DNA of 64,000 bases, taken from UBA6244 sp965140775 (GTDB taxonomy: Bacteria > Bacteroidota > Bacteroidia > Bacteroidales > F082). The stretch spans positions 1,922,001 to 1,986,000 of the forward strand of contig OZ223471.1 of the NCBI GenBank assembly GCA_965140775.1, written 5' to 3'. The notes under the pieces were generated by a model. The model searched no databases. It saw nothing but the letters and a program-made list of their open reading frames with translations, and was not told the origin of the DNA. The position numbers and the translations under genes were made by a program. Below, piece by piece: positions 25,309-35,516 of the stretch; within the stretch, counting starts at the first letter, position 1; each line of letters starts with the position of its first letter.

Positions 25309-26736
25309 ATGATAAGACACAGGTACTTTTCCAGCGCTGCATTGGCCATATTTTTTTTGTATTTGTTGATTGGGTCTTGCACCAAAGATTCCCAAAATTT
25401 ACAACCTACCGCTTCTTTTACGGTTACGCCCCCATACACAGTGGTTGATACGACGGTAATTTTTGACGCAACAGAATCTTCCGATGATTTTACTTCCTTC
25501 GAAAATCTGGAATTTCGTTGGGACTTTAACAACGACGGACTATGGGAAACCGAATGGATTTCTGATGCCATTGTTAGCCGTACCTATCAACAAGTTGGTT
25601 ATTATACCATTGGCTTGCAGGTAAGAGATCAGTCGGGCAATATGGGGTGGGTTTCACGAAGCCTCTATGTTCTTGATTCTGCTGATATTCTGGGTGAATT
25701 GCCTGTGGCCATTTTTACGGTAAATCCGGTAATGGGCGACGAAAACACCCTTTTTACCTATGACGCCTCCGGATGTACAGATGTTCAGGATTCGGTTTCA
25801 TTGTTGGAGGTAAGATGGGATTTCGACAACAATGCCAGTTGGGACACCGACTGGTCAGTTGTAAAAATTGTTACCCACACCTATGGACAACAAGGAGTGT
25901 ACGAAGTGATTATGCAAGTACGCGACACGGATGGCAATATTAATGGCAACAGACGAACCATTGCAGTTGGTTCAGGTGGAGGTGGCATAATCGACCTCAC
26001 TTTTGTGGACATAACCGGTGGAACCTTTGAGATGGGATGTACCCAATCGAATCAAGAAACCTGTGAGTTATTTGACGAAACGCCCACACGTACAGTAACG
26101 ATAAATGCTTTTCAAATGAGCAAATACGAAATCACCAACAAGCAATTTGCCGATTTCTTAAACGAAATTGGGTGCAGTCCCAACGGGTCATTGGGCGGTG
26201 AACCTCTGATTTTTATTGGCGCAGAGGGTTGCAATATTACATACAGTGGTGGGTCGTTCAGTGCGGTATTTGGTAACCATAATTTGCCTGTGACTCAAGT
26301 TACGTGGATTGGTGCCGAAGAATTTTGCGCCCGGTATGGCGGACGACTGCCCACCGAAGCCGAATGGGAATTTGCCGCAAAAGGTGGAAACAACCCCGGA
26401 AATTATACTTATGCCGGTAGCAACAACATCGAAAACGTAGCTTGGTATGCCGGCAACACATATGCCGTTAATCACGAGGTGGGTACCAAAGCGTCCAACC
26501 AATTGTTATTGCACGACATGTCGGGAAATGCCGCCGAATGGTGCGCCGATTGGTATCAATGGGATTATTATACACTTAATGAAAATGACAATCCATCCGG
26601 TCCTGCCACCGGCGAAATGCGTGTTGTCCGTGGTGGAAGCGTTTACAATGGTGACGACGATTGCCGTTCTTCCGACCGTTTTTATATGCTGCCCAAAACT
26701 TCTACCCCCGGTTTGGGATTCAGGATGGCGAAATAA
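25309..26736 (+). CDS. PKD-domain lipoprotein with SUMF1 (formylglycine-enzyme-like) domain
   Basis: The 475-residue protein has lipobox LIGSC. Two PKD-like beta-sandwich domains follow (about 32-125 and 130-220; FRWDFNNDGLWETEW and VRWDFDNNASWDTDW repeat the same core), then a Gly-rich linker. A SUMF1/FGE-sulfatase fold starts near 232 (FVDITGGTFEMGC, LPVTQVTWIGAEEFCARYGGRLP in two parts, HDMSGNAAEWCADWY, RGGSVYNGDDDCRSSDR). Such domains in Bacteroidota are often structural (GldJ/GldK-like) and not catalytic. Whether the FGE active-site cysteine pair is present is not clear by eye. Probably outer-membrane associated. Confidence 0.85.
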   Translation: MIRHRYFSSAALAIFFLYLLIGSCTKDSQNLQPTASFTVTPPYTVVDTTVIFDATESSDDFTSFENLEFRWDFNNDGLWETEWISDAIVSRTYQQVGYYTIGLQVRDQSGNMGWVSRSLYVLDSADILGELPVAIFTVNPVMGDENTLFTYDASGCTDVQDSVSLLEVRWDFDNNASWDTDWSVVKIVTHTYGQQGVYEVIMQVRDTDGNINGNRRTIAVGSGGGGIIDLTFVDITGGTFEMGCTQSNQETCELFDETPTRTVTINAFQMSKYEITNKQFADFLNEIGCSPNGSLGGEPLIFIGAEGCNITYSGGSFSAVFGNHNLPVTQVTWIGAEEFCARYGGRLPTEAEWEFAAKGGNNPGNYTYAGSNNIENVAWYAGNTYAVNHEVGTKASNQLLLHDMSGNAAEWCADWYQWDYYTLNENDNPSGPATGEMRVVRGGSVYNGDDDCRSSDRFYMLPKTSTPGLGFRMAK

Positions 26737-26804
26737 TAGAGAATTGATTTTTAACAAAGAAATATTCCCCGAAAGGGATAAAAAAAGAACATAATAAATT
26801 GAAT

Positions 26805-27560
26805 ATGAGAAAGAAAATTGTTGCAGGAAACTGGAAAATGAATAAAACATTTCAGGAAGCAGAAGATTTGGTGAGCACCATTGCCGACGAATTGGACGGT
26901 GCAGATTTGGCTTGTGAAGTCATACTTTGTCCTCCTTTTCCATACCTGGAAATGGCTTCTGACTATGCCGATGAATCGGGATTGCAAATTGCTGCTCAAA
27001 ATGTGAGCGAACACGAGGAAGGCGCCTACACAGGTGAGGTGAGTGCTGCCATGCTGGCCTCCATCGAACTGGGTTATTGCATCGTGGGACACAGCGAACG
27101 CAGAAAGTATTTTGGAGAAACCAATGCCCTGTTATCCACCAAAGTGGAAAAACTCCTCGACCATGCCATTCATCCCATTTTCTGTATTGGCGAACTGTTG
27201 GAGGAACGCAACGCCAATAAGCATTTTGAAGTTGTTAAGGAACAGCTGACCGAAGGTTTGTTTCAACTTAATGCGGATGAGTTTTCGGAAGTGATTATTG
27301 CCTACGAACCCGTTTGGGCCATTGGCACAGGTGTTACGGCAACTTCCGATCAGGCACAAGAAATGCATGCCCATATCAGGGGTTTGGTTGCCGAAAAATA
27401 CGGACAGGAAATCGCTGACAACACCACCATTCTGTATGGAGGCAGTTGCAATGCAAAAAATGCGGCCGAATTGTTTGCCAATCCCGATGTGGATGGCGGC
27501 TTGATTGGTGGAGCCTCCCTCAAGGCCGACGATTTTATCAAAATTGTGAAGAGTTTTTAA
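26805..27560 (+). CDS. tpiA: Triosephosphate isomerase
   Basis: TpiA interconverts dihydroxyacetone phosphate and glyceraldehyde-3-phosphate. The 251 residues show GNWKMN at the N-terminus (Asn/Lys of the active site), VGHSERR (catalytic His), AYEPVWAIGTG (catalytic Glu) and LYGGSCNAKNA (phosphate loop). I start at the ATG at 26805; an in-frame TTG two codons earlier is less likely. It is 9 nt upstream of prmA, forming a small housekeeping operon. Confidence 0.97.
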   Translation: MRKKIVAGNWKMNKTFQEAEDLVSTIADELDGADLACEVILCPPFPYLEMASDYADESGLQIAAQNVSEHEEGAYTGEVSAAMLASIELGYCIVGHSERRKYFGETNALLSTKVEKLLDHAIHPIFCIGELLEERNANKHFEVVKEQLTEGLFQLNADEFSEVIIAYEPVWAIGTGVTATSDQAQEMHAHIRGLVAEKYGQEIADNTTILYGGSCNAKNAAELFANPDVDGGLIGGASLKADDFIKIVKSF

Positions 27561-27569
27561 GCAGGAAAA

Positions 27570-28406
27570 GTGAATTATTATCAATTGAATATTCCCGTAA
27601 AGGGCAATCAGGATGAAACCGACATGTTGATTGCCCTTTTGGCAGAAGTTGGTTTTGAGAGCTTTGAAGAAGCAGAAAATCAGCTTATTGCCTATATTCC
27701 TGAAAAGGATTACCAACCGAATTTGCTTGAGAAAATCGACTATTGCCGGCAACCTGATGTGCTGGAGAACATAACCCGAACCTTTATTCCCGACCAAAAC
27801 TGGAACGAAGTATGGGAAAGCAACTATCCTTTGGTAACCATTTCGGACAGGTGCGTGGTGCGTGCGCCCTTTCACCAACCGGTTGATGGGGTTGAATTCG
27901 ACATCGTCGTGAAGCCGAAAATGGCTTTCGGAACGGCACATCATGAAACCACCGCCCAGATGCTGGAGGTGATGCTCGATCAGGATTTGACAGGAAAGAT
28001 GGTACTCGACATGGGTTGTGGTTCGGGGGTGTTGGCCATCCTGTGTTCCATGAAAGGTGCCGCCGAAGTGCTGGCCATCGACAACGACGAATGGTCGTAC
28101 AACAACACGGTGGAAAATGCTGAAATTAATGGTGTTACCAATATTGTCGCCGTATTGGGGGATGCAGACAGCCTGCAACCACCCATGTTGTTTGATGTGA
28201 TTTTGGCCAATATCAACAAAAATATCCTGTTGCGCGACATGCCCGCGTATGTGAAGGTGCTCAAGTCAGGGGGACATATCTTTTTTAGTGGTTTTTATCA
28301 GGAAGATATGCCCGATATGGAGCGTGTTGCAAAGGAAAATCATCTTACTTTAGTGGAGTCGCGCTCCAAAAATAATTGGGTGGTGGCACACTTTATTAAG
28401 GAATAA
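27570..28406 (+). CDS. prmA: Ribosomal protein L11 methyltransferase PrmA
   Basis: PrmA trimethylates ribosomal protein L11. The 278 residues have PKMAFGTAHHETT, motif I VLDMGCGSGVLAIL and LANINKNILL (the NxxP-like catalytic region in this family). The start codon is GTG at 27570, with a purine-rich GCAGGAAAA just before it. The N-terminal substrate-recognition domain (about 1-110) is present. Nine nucleotides separate it from tpiA and about 30 from the large exported protein gene. Confidence 0.92.
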   Translation: MNYYQLNIPVKGNQDETDMLIALLAEVGFESFEEAENQLIAYIPEKDYQPNLLEKIDYCRQPDVLENITRTFIPDQNWNEVWESNYPLVTISDRCVVRAPFHQPVDGVEFDIVVKPKMAFGTAHHETTAQMLEVMLDQDLTGKMVLDMGCGSGVLAILCSMKGAAEVLAIDNDEWSYNNTVENAEINGVTNIVAVLGDADSLQPPMLFDVILANINKNILLRDMPAYVKVLKSGGHIFFSGFYQEDMPDMERVAKENHLTLVESRSKNNWVVAHFIKE

Positions 28407-28439
28407 TCTGTTTACATGTTAATTGAGAAACCACGGTCA

Positions 28440-31400
28440 ATGAATAGAAATAGCTGCACAATCATCGTTTTTTTGTTCCTATTCCAATTCATCGGTATTG
28501 CCGGATTTTCTCAAACCTTGGATTCGCTGTCAACCGATTCGGAAAAATTTTTCCAACAGATTTCGGTTATTCTTACCACCAACACCTCGAAGACCTACGA
28601 GAAAAAATCAGAGGAATTGCTCGATCGTTTCTATCAAAGGTGGTCCATTGGCCGTTTCAATAAAGAGGAAAAGGATGAGATTCGGGCTTTAATAGAAACC
28701 ATGCGTGCCAAGCGTATGCGCACATTTCCGCATTTGTACGACTATATTTATACCCTCACTTTGTTGGCCGAGTCGACCCAACCACCCAAAAGTATTCTGG
28801 CCTGGCATGCGTTTGCCGATACCCTTTTGCTGGATAAAAATGCGAGTCCGTTTTCCGATTTTCTCACCTTTACCAACAACCTGATCGAAAAAGACCAGGT
28901 ACACGAAAAACGATCCAACGACTGGTTTGTCAGGCAAACCAGGTTTCGTTTCGATTTGGATACTACCTTTTTGGTTCGTTTCGAAAAAGTAAATCTGGTT
29001 TGTGCTTCGCGCAAGGACAGCGCCACCATTGAACATACCTCCGGTGTGTTTCAATATACAACGCAAACCTGGTTCGGTGACGGGGGCGTGGTTCGCTGGT
29101 CGCGATTTGGCGAAGAAATGGGAAAGGAAATTTATGTTGACTTGCCCCAATACACCCTGAATCTGGATGATCCTCAAATAATTGCGGATTCGGCGGTTCT
29201 TCATTACAAACGTTTTTTTGCCGAACCTGTGGTAGGGGCTTTTCGCGACAAGGTGTTAGCCAGTGCTCCTTCCGAACGGTCGCAGTTTCCCACCTTTACG
29301 GCTTACCTTTCGGATATCGACCTTCCTGAAATTTATAAAAACATACACTTTTATGGTGGTGTGCAAATCGAAGGTACCGGAATGTACGGCGTGGCCTCCG
29401 GTGGAAAGCAAGCCACCATCACCATTACCCGAAACGACACGGTTTTTGGTAAGCTTACTTCCGACAAATTCCGCATTGTTGCCGATGAAGCCATTTCGGC
29501 CCATGCCACGGCGGTGTTTTATTTCGAAAACGATTCACTCTATCATCCGGGTTTAATTGTAAAATATACCGACAGCGACCAGGAGCTGGTTTTGTACAGC
29601 GTGGAGGATGCCTCCAATGCCATCCCCTTTTTCGACTCTTACCATCAGTTGGATATCTATGTGCAGGCCCTGTTTTGGAAACTAAACGAAGACGATATGC
29701 TTTTTAAGCGGATTCGTACAGTTAATGATAAAAATCTGGCCTATTTTGTTTCGAGCAATTTTTACTCCAACCGCGATTTCTATCAACTTCAGGGAATCGA
29801 CGACCTGCATCCGCTGTATGTGGTACAGAACTACATGCGCGATTACAAAGTGGATGAAGTACAGCTGAATGCCTTGGCCGATTATATGCAAAAATCTGCC
29901 GATCAGGTGTCGGCCATGCTGATTAACCTTTCCAACAAAGGTTTTTTGGTTTATAATACCGAAACCCAAACGGCCATTGTAAAGGGCAGGTTGAATTATT
30001 TCCTGAATGCTAAATCCGGACTCACCGATTATGATGTAATCAGGCTCGAATCCAATGTGCGAACCCGTCCCAATGCTTCGTTGAATATTCCAAGTTTGGG
30101 GCTCAATGTATATGGTGTGCCCGAGGTTTCCATCAGCGATTCGCAGGAAGTGTATATTTATCCCTACGATCGTAATATTCAGTTCTTTAAGAACCGAGAT
30201 TTCAATTTCGACGGACGTGTACACATGGGACTGTTGGATTTTTATGCCCGAAACAGCACCTTTATTTACGACAGTTTTTTGCTGCGAATGAACTATGTGG
30301 ATTCGCTGGCTTTTATGGTAAAATCGCAGGATTCCCTTGGTCGTATCGACTCGCTCATACATGTTCACAATGTAATTACCAACCTCAACGGAACCATTTA
30401 CATAGATGATGCCAACAATAAATCGAGTTTGAAAAGCTTCCCCCAATTCCCCACTTTTGTCAGCAACGACGAAAGTTATGTTTACTACAACCGACGAAGC
30501 ATTCAGGACAGTACCCTGCTTGCCGACAGTTTTTATTACCGGGTGGATCCATTTATTTTCGATAGCATCAAAACATTTTCAACCGACGGATTGGCCTTTG
30601 AAGGTACCCTCGTGTCTGCCGGCATTTTTCCCGATGTGTCGCAACCGCTGGTGGTAATGCCCGATTATTCCCTTGGTTTTAAGCATACTACCCCCGATAA
30701 AGGATATCCGGTTTACGGTAACAAAGGTGTGTATAAAAAGGATATTTCATTGAGTAATGAAGGATTCGATGGTAAAGGAACCCTGGATTATTTATCGTCG
30801 AAAACCCAATCGGACAATTTCGTGTTTTATCCCGATTCGTTGATTGCCACCGGACAAACCTTCGTAGTAAACGAAAGCCCCGACAAGTATGATTTTCCAT
30901 CGGTACAAGGCGATACGGTGGATATCAAATGGGTGGTCGATACCAATGTGATGATGGTGGACAACCTGAACAAACCCTTTATTGTATATGGTAACTCGTG
31001 GCTAAAAGGGACCTTGAGTCTCAATCCCGCTTATTTGTTGGGGTCAGGTGCTTTCTTTTTCGATCAAAGTGAGTTGGTATCCAATGCCATCGATTTTAAA
31101 TACAATCAGTTGTCGGCGGATACGGCAGATTTCTATCTGAAAAACCGTGAGAATGACACACTTGTGTTTTATGCCAACCAATACCAGGCCCACATCAATT
31201 TCGACACACAAACCGGACATTTCAACCATATCTATAACAATTCTTTCGTGAAATTCCCCTTCAACAGGTATATTTCTACCCTCGATGAAGTGGAGTGGCG
31301 CATGAATGAGGATATGCTGTTGCTGGAAAGTAATTTGGGAAAAGATTATCGTGGAATTGATACCCTTACCAATACGGAAATGATCGATTATCAGTTGGTT

Positions 31401-32936
31401 GGACCGGAATTCATCAGCGTGAAACCGGAGCAGGATTCGCTGCGCTTTTTCGCCGGCAGAGCCAGCTACGATTTGAAAAACTATACCATCGATATCGAAA
31501 ATGCCCGAATGATCAAGGTAGCTGACGTGGCTGTATTTCCTGCGGATGGCAGGGTTCGGATATTGCGCGATGCAGGAATGGAGACCCTTAAAAATGCCAC
31601 CATTATCGCCGATCGGACTCATAAATATCATACCATCTATCAAGCAGAACTTAATATATTGGGTAAGCACGATTTTAATGCCAAAGGTTGGATAGACTAT
31701 GTGGACCGGCTGGGCGCCAAACAACCCGTGTATTTTAGTGATATTGCCTCCACAACAAGTGGAATAACAACAGGTTACGGACAAACCCTCCCTGAGGAAA
31801 TATTTTTCTTAAGTCCGGAATACCTCTACAAAGGGACACTGAAAATGATTGCGTCGCAACCGCATCTGGTTTTTGAAGGAGGTTACCGGTTAAATCAGGA
31901 ATGTGTTTTGAATTACGACAACTGGGTGGCGTTTAACCAGATGCTCGATCCAAAAAATATTGTATTCAACCTGGCCGACAGCACCTTCGACATGGATGGA
32001 CGCAAGGTACACTTCGGTTTGGCCTACGATGATGAATTCAGAAAATATTATTCACTTGCATTTCAGCCACTTCGTCATCCTGCCGACCGATTGTTGATGG
32101 AAGCCCGCGGGCAGCTGGTGTTTGATACCCTGGGTCAAAAATTTGTGGTTGGCGCATTTGATAACCCTGCTGTAAATCAGAAGCGTCTGACAGAAAATAT
32201 TGCCTTGGAGACTGAAAAGTGCATCATGCGTGGCAGCGGCAATCTGAATCTTGGTCTCGATTTTCACATGCTCAATGCCCAAATAACCGGAACATTCGAG
32301 CATCTGATCGTTCCAGATTCCACCCGCATGCAGGTAGTGCTGGCACTGGATTTCTTTTTCGACACCAAACTCATGGACATGATTACCGACAGTTTGCGGT
32401 TGTCGTACAATGCCGGAGTTACCGATACCAAGGGCGTTTTTCAGCTCTTTTTAAGCAAGAACCTTCCCCCCGGCGTCAATGCCGACGAGCTCATCAACGA
32501 GTTGGCATTGTATGGCCAAATCAGAAAACTGCCCGATTTGCTGAAGCAATCGATGATATTCTCCGACCTGAACATGTATTGGGATAGCGACAGTCGTTCG
32601 TATATTTCAACAGGTAAGATCGGTTTGGGGTATTTGGGAGGCAACACCATCAACAAATACCTGGATGGCTATGTGCAAATAGAGCCCGGCGTTACCGGAA
32701 GTGCCATCACCGTGTACTTGTCCTCCTCACCCGATAGTTGGTACTTTTTCACGTTTAAAAATGGGATCATGCAAGTCATGAGCTCCGATATGGCGTTGAA
32801 CGAAAAGCTGGAGACCACCAAGCTCGAAAAGCGGGTGTTAAACCCCAGCAGCGATGTGGATTATTATGAGTACGTTATCTCTACAAAGCGCAAAATGGTG
32901 GAGTTTGTGCGTGAGATGGAAGATAAGAATAAGTAA
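28440..32936 (+). CDS. Very large exported protein of unknown function
   Basis: The protein of about 1498 residues has a signal peptide (MNRNSCTIIVFLFLFQFIGI...SQT). I place the start at the ATG at 28440 because it puts the positive residues next to the hydrophobic core; an in-frame ATG at 28416 is possible. After a helical N-terminal part (to about 150), almost the whole sequence is short beta-strands with Tyr/Phe/Asp-rich turns, and I see no transmembrane helix and no catalytic motif. It ends in a charged helix (KLETTKLEKRVLNP...MEDKNK). The pattern suggests a long periplasmic or surface beta-structure. I recognise it only as a probable Bacteroidota-specific protein. Confidence 0.85.
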   Translation: MNRNSCTIIVFLFLFQFIGIAGFSQTLDSLSTDSEKFFQQISVILTTNTSKTYEKKSEELLDRFYQRWSIGRFNKEEKDEIRALIETMRAKRMRTFPHLYDYIYTLTLLAESTQPPKSILAWHAFADTLLLDKNASPFSDFLTFTNNLIEKDQVHEKRSNDWFVRQTRFRFDLDTTFLVRFEKVNLVCASRKDSATIEHTSGVFQYTTQTWFGDGGVVRWSRFGEEMGKEIYVDLPQYTLNLDDPQIIADSAVLHYKRFFAEPVVGAFRDKVLASAPSERSQFPTFTAYLSDIDLPEIYKNIHFYGGVQIEGTGMYGVASGGKQATITITRNDTVFGKLTSDKFRIVADEAISAHATAVFYFENDSLYHPGLIVKYTDSDQELVLYSVEDASNAIPFFDSYHQLDIYVQALFWKLNEDDMLFKRIRTVNDKNLAYFVSSNFYSNRDFYQLQGIDDLHPLYVVQNYMRDYKVDEVQLNALADYMQKSADQVSAMLINLSNKGFLVYNTETQTAIVKGRLNYFLNAKSGLTDYDVIRLESNVRTRPNASLNIPSLGLNVYGVPEVSISDSQEVYIYPYDRNIQFFKNRDFNFDGRVHMGLLDFYARNSTFIYDSFLLRMNYVDSLAFMVKSQDSLGRIDSLIHVHNVITNLNGTIYIDDANNKSSLKSFPQFPTFVSNDESYVYYNRRSIQDSTLLADSFYYRVDPFIFDSIKTFSTDGLAFEGTLVSAGIFPDVSQPLVVMPDYSLGFKHTTPDKGYPVYGNKGVYKKDISLSNEGFDGKGTLDYLSSKTQSDNFVFYPDSLIATGQTFVVNESPDKYDFPSVQGDTVDIKWVVDTNVMMVDNLNKPFIVYGNSWLKGTLSLNPAYLLGSGAFFFDQSELVSNAIDFKYNQLSADTADFYLKNRENDTLVFYANQYQAHINFDTQTGHFNHIYNNSFVKFPFNRYISTLDEVEWRMNEDMLLLESNLGKDYRGIDTLTNTEMIDYQLVGPEFISVKPEQDSLRFFAGRASYDLKNYTIDIENARMIKVADVAVFPADGRVRILRDAGMETLKNATIIADRTHKYHTIYQAELNILGKHDFNAKGWIDYVDRLGAKQPVYFSDIASTTSGITTGYGQTLPEEIFFLSPEYLYKGTLKMIASQPHLVFEGGYRLNQECVLNYDNWVAFNQMLDPKNIVFNLADSTFDMDGRKVHFGLAYDDEFRKYYSLAFQPLRHPADRLLMEARGQLVFDTLGQKFVVGAFDNPAVNQKRLTENIALETEKCIMRGSGNLNLGLDFHMLNAQITGTFEHLIVPDSTRMQVVLALDFFFDTKLMDMITDSLRLSYNAGVTDTKGVFQLFLSKNLPPGVNADELINELALYGQIRKLPDLLKQSMIFSDLNMYWDSDSRSYISTGKIGLGYLGGNTINKYLDGYVQIEPGVTGSAITVYLSSSPDSWYFFTFKNGIMQVMSSDMALNEKLETTKLEKRVLNPSSDVDYYEYVISTKRKMVEFVREMEDKNK

Positions 32937-33115
32937 ATCTTAACCAATTGGCAGGCTGCCATAGTTAAGAAACTTAGGAACTAACGTTTGGCGGGTATTT
33001 TCCCCCCAAGGCAATATTTAAAAAGATTTTGAAACAACCGCTCCTTTGTTCAGGATATTTTTTTATTTTTACTGACTTTCAAATACATTAACAGGAATAG
33101 TAAAATCAATTCATA

Positions 33116-34237
33116 ATGAAGTTTATAATATCAAGTACAGCCTTATTGAAAGCGCTCCAAAAAATCAGTGGGGTGCTCACCACCAACAACACACTGCCCA
33201 TTCTGGAGGATTTTTTGTTTGAACTGGAACACGATCAACTGCGCATCACCGCTTCCGATCTGGAAACAACCATCAGCGTGGTGGTAAAGACTGATATGTC
33301 GGAAAGTACCGGCGTAGTGGCCATCCCTGCAAAGATGTTACTGGAAATTATGAAAACATTTTCAGAAATTCCTGTAACCATTTCGGTGGAGGGAACCAAT
33401 GTGGAAATTTTTGCCGGTGAAGGTAAATATAAACTCATTGGTCACGAGAGTGATGAGTTTCCCCAAATGCCCGTATTGGAGAATACCACCTCCCTGGCGC
33501 TCAATGCTTCGATTTTGGTGAATGCATTTAATAAAACGCTTTTCGCCACCGGAAACGACGAACTTCGTCCTGTGATGTCGGGTGTGTTTTGCGAAGTGTC
33601 GGAAGAAAGCCTGACCTTTGTGGCTACGGATGCCCACAAACTGGTTCGCTACCGCCGTCATGATATCAAGTCTGAAGGTCATTCTTCTATCATTCTTCCC
33701 AAAAAGCCGCTCAATCACCTCAAAAACATTATGCCCGACGATGAAGGATTGGACGTTAGTCTTGAATACAACGAAACCAACGCCATCATCAAATTCAAGG
33801 ATATTTCCATGGTTTGCCGGCTGATAGAAGGACGTTATCCCAATTATGAGGCCGTAATCCCCGCTCAAAATCCTTATAAACTGACCATCGACCGGAAAAA
33901 TTTGCTCAACGCCATTCGTCGTGTTTCCATTTTCGGCAGCAAATCTACTCATCAGGTGCGCTTCAAACTTTCGGGGAAAGAGTTGGTGCTCACAGCAGAA
34001 GATATTGATTTTGCCAGCGAAGCCAAGGAACGACTGACTTGTAGCTACGAAGGCGATGATATGGAGATTGGTTTCAATTCGAGATTCATGCTCGAAATGC
34101 TTTCCAACCTCGAGCCGGAAACCGTGCTAATAGAAATGTCCGCTCCCAATCGCGCCGGAATCATCCTTACCGAACGTGAAGAAACCGACCCCGAAGATAT
34201 TTTGATGTTAATCATGCCCGTCATGATTACACAATAG
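33116..34237 (+). CDS. dnaN: DNA polymerase III subunit beta (sliding clamp)
   Basis: The 373-residue clamp encircles DNA and tethers polymerase III. Its three-domain fold is recognisable from MKFIISSTALLKALQKISGV, TNNTLPILEDFLFE, PVMSGVFCEV, FVATDAHKLVRYR and the C-terminal LMLIMPVMI. It stands alone; dnaA and recF are not nearby. A terminator follows at 34261-34291. The 179-nt upstream gap shows no other gene. Confidence 0.95.
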   Translation: MKFIISSTALLKALQKISGVLTTNNTLPILEDFLFELEHDQLRITASDLETTISVVVKTDMSESTGVVAIPAKMLLEIMKTFSEIPVTISVEGTNVEIFAGEGKYKLIGHESDEFPQMPVLENTTSLALNASILVNAFNKTLFATGNDELRPVMSGVFCEVSEESLTFVATDAHKLVRYRRHDIKSEGHSSIILPKKPLNHLKNIMPDDEGLDVSLEYNETNAIIKFKDISMVCRLIEGRYPNYEAVIPAQNPYKLTIDRKNLLNAIRRVSIFGSKSTHQVRFKLSGKELVLTAEDIDFASEAKERLTCSYEGDDMEIGFNSRFMLEMLSNLEPETVLIEMSAPNRAGIILTEREETDPEDILMLIMPVMITQ

Positions 34238-34260
34238 TTTTAAGTGAAAGTTTGTTATTA

Positions 34261-34291
34261 AAACGGCATGCTCTTTGGGATGCCGTTTTTT
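34261..34291 (+). terminator. Intrinsic terminator of dnaN
   Basis: Perfect stem AAACGGCAT (34261-34269) / ATGCCGTTT (34280-34288) followed by further T residues. Confidence 0.88.
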
Positions 34292-34304
34292 AATTTTATA
34301 GTCC

Positions 34305-35471
34305 ATGCCTCAATATAATTTTGACCAACAGGTTCTTCGTGAAGATACGTCATGCGTAAAATACGATTTGCGCCAAAAAATATTTCAGCGTCCGGATGTG
34401 ATACCCATGTGGGTAGCCGACATGGATTTCGAAACCCCTGAATTCATCCGAAAGGCGGTACTCGAACGTGCCTCGCATCCCATTTACGGGTACACCTTTC
34501 GCCATGAAACCTACGTAGAATCCATCGTGAATTGGGTTCGCAAACGACATCAGTGGGAAACCCAAGCCGATTGGTTTGTGTTTAGCCCGGGCATTGTGCC
34601 TGCCGTCAACATGGCTGTTTTGGCGCTCACCCAACCCGGCGATGGCATACTTATTCAACCGCCTGTTTATTTTCCGTTTTTTAATGCGGTAAACGACCAT
34701 GGACGAAAACTGCTAACCAATCAGTTGGTGTATGCTGATGGTGTTTATTCCATTGATTTTGAAGATTTTGAAGCCAAAGCAAAAAATGCCCGAATGTTTA
34801 TCCTGTCGAGTCCGCACAATCCTGTGGGGCGGGTTTGGAGTCAGGAAGAGCTTAGCCGCATGGGTGAAATTTGTCGGAAATATGGTGTCATTATCATAGC
34901 AGATGAAATTCATAACGATCTGATATTGCCGGGCAATCATCATACGGTTTTGGCAAACCTCTCGCCCCAATTGGCGGATATCACACTTACTTGCATTGCC
35001 CCCAGCAAAACCTTTAATGTGGCAGGCCTGGCCACTTCCTCGGTGATTGTGCCAAATGAGGAATTGCGCACCTTGTTTTCCACTTATGTTGACAAACTGC
35101 ATCTTTCCGGAGGAAATCTTTTTGGAGCCGTGGCTTCCATTGCAGGATATACGTACGGTGAGGTTTGGGTGGACCAACTGATGGCTTACGTAGCGAAGAA
35201 TTTGGCTTACCTGACAACTCAGCTCAGCGAGCATACCCCCATTCGGGTGGTGGCGCCACAAGCTACTTACATGGCTTGGTTAGATTTTGGTGCCACACAA
35301 ATGGACGACGAAACCATTAAAGAAACCCTGATTAACAAAGCCGGATTGGGCTTGAGCCACGGACCGATGTTTGGCCGGGGGGGAGAACGTTTTCAGCGAA
35401 TCAATCTGGCTACCCCCATGAAAGTAGTGGAAGAAGCCACCCATCGCCTACTAAATGCCTTTGGCTTGTAA
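34305..35471 (+). CDS. PatB/MalY-type C-S lyase (PLP aminotransferase family)
   Basis: The 388-residue fold-type I PLP enzyme has VIPMWVADMDF near the N-terminus, SSPHNPVGRVW, IIIADEIHNDLI (Asp and His contacting PLP) and IAPSKTFNVAGL with K235 as the Schiff-base lysine. The MWVADMDF and SKTFNVAGL motifs separate MalY/PatB cystathionine beta-lyase-like enzymes from ordinary transaminases. The likely reaction is beta-elimination of a cysteine thioether. It is transcribed after the dnaN terminator. Confidence 0.87.
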   Translation: MPQYNFDQQVLREDTSCVKYDLRQKIFQRPDVIPMWVADMDFETPEFIRKAVLERASHPIYGYTFRHETYVESIVNWVRKRHQWETQADWFVFSPGIVPAVNMAVLALTQPGDGILIQPPVYFPFFNAVNDHGRKLLTNQLVYADGVYSIDFEDFEAKAKNARMFILSSPHNPVGRVWSQEELSRMGEICRKYGVIIIADEIHNDLILPGNHHTVLANLSPQLADITLTCIAPSKTFNVAGLATSSVIVPNEELRTLFSTYVDKLHLSGGNLFGAVASIAGYTYGEVWVDQLMAYVAKNLAYLTTQLSEHTPIRVVAPQATYMAWLDFGATQMDDETIKETLINKAGLGLSHGPMFGRGGERFQRINLATPMKVVEEATHRLLNAFGL

Positions 35472-35516
35472 CCCATGGGAGGAGTTTTACGTATCAAAGT
35501 GAGTAATTGGAGTTGT

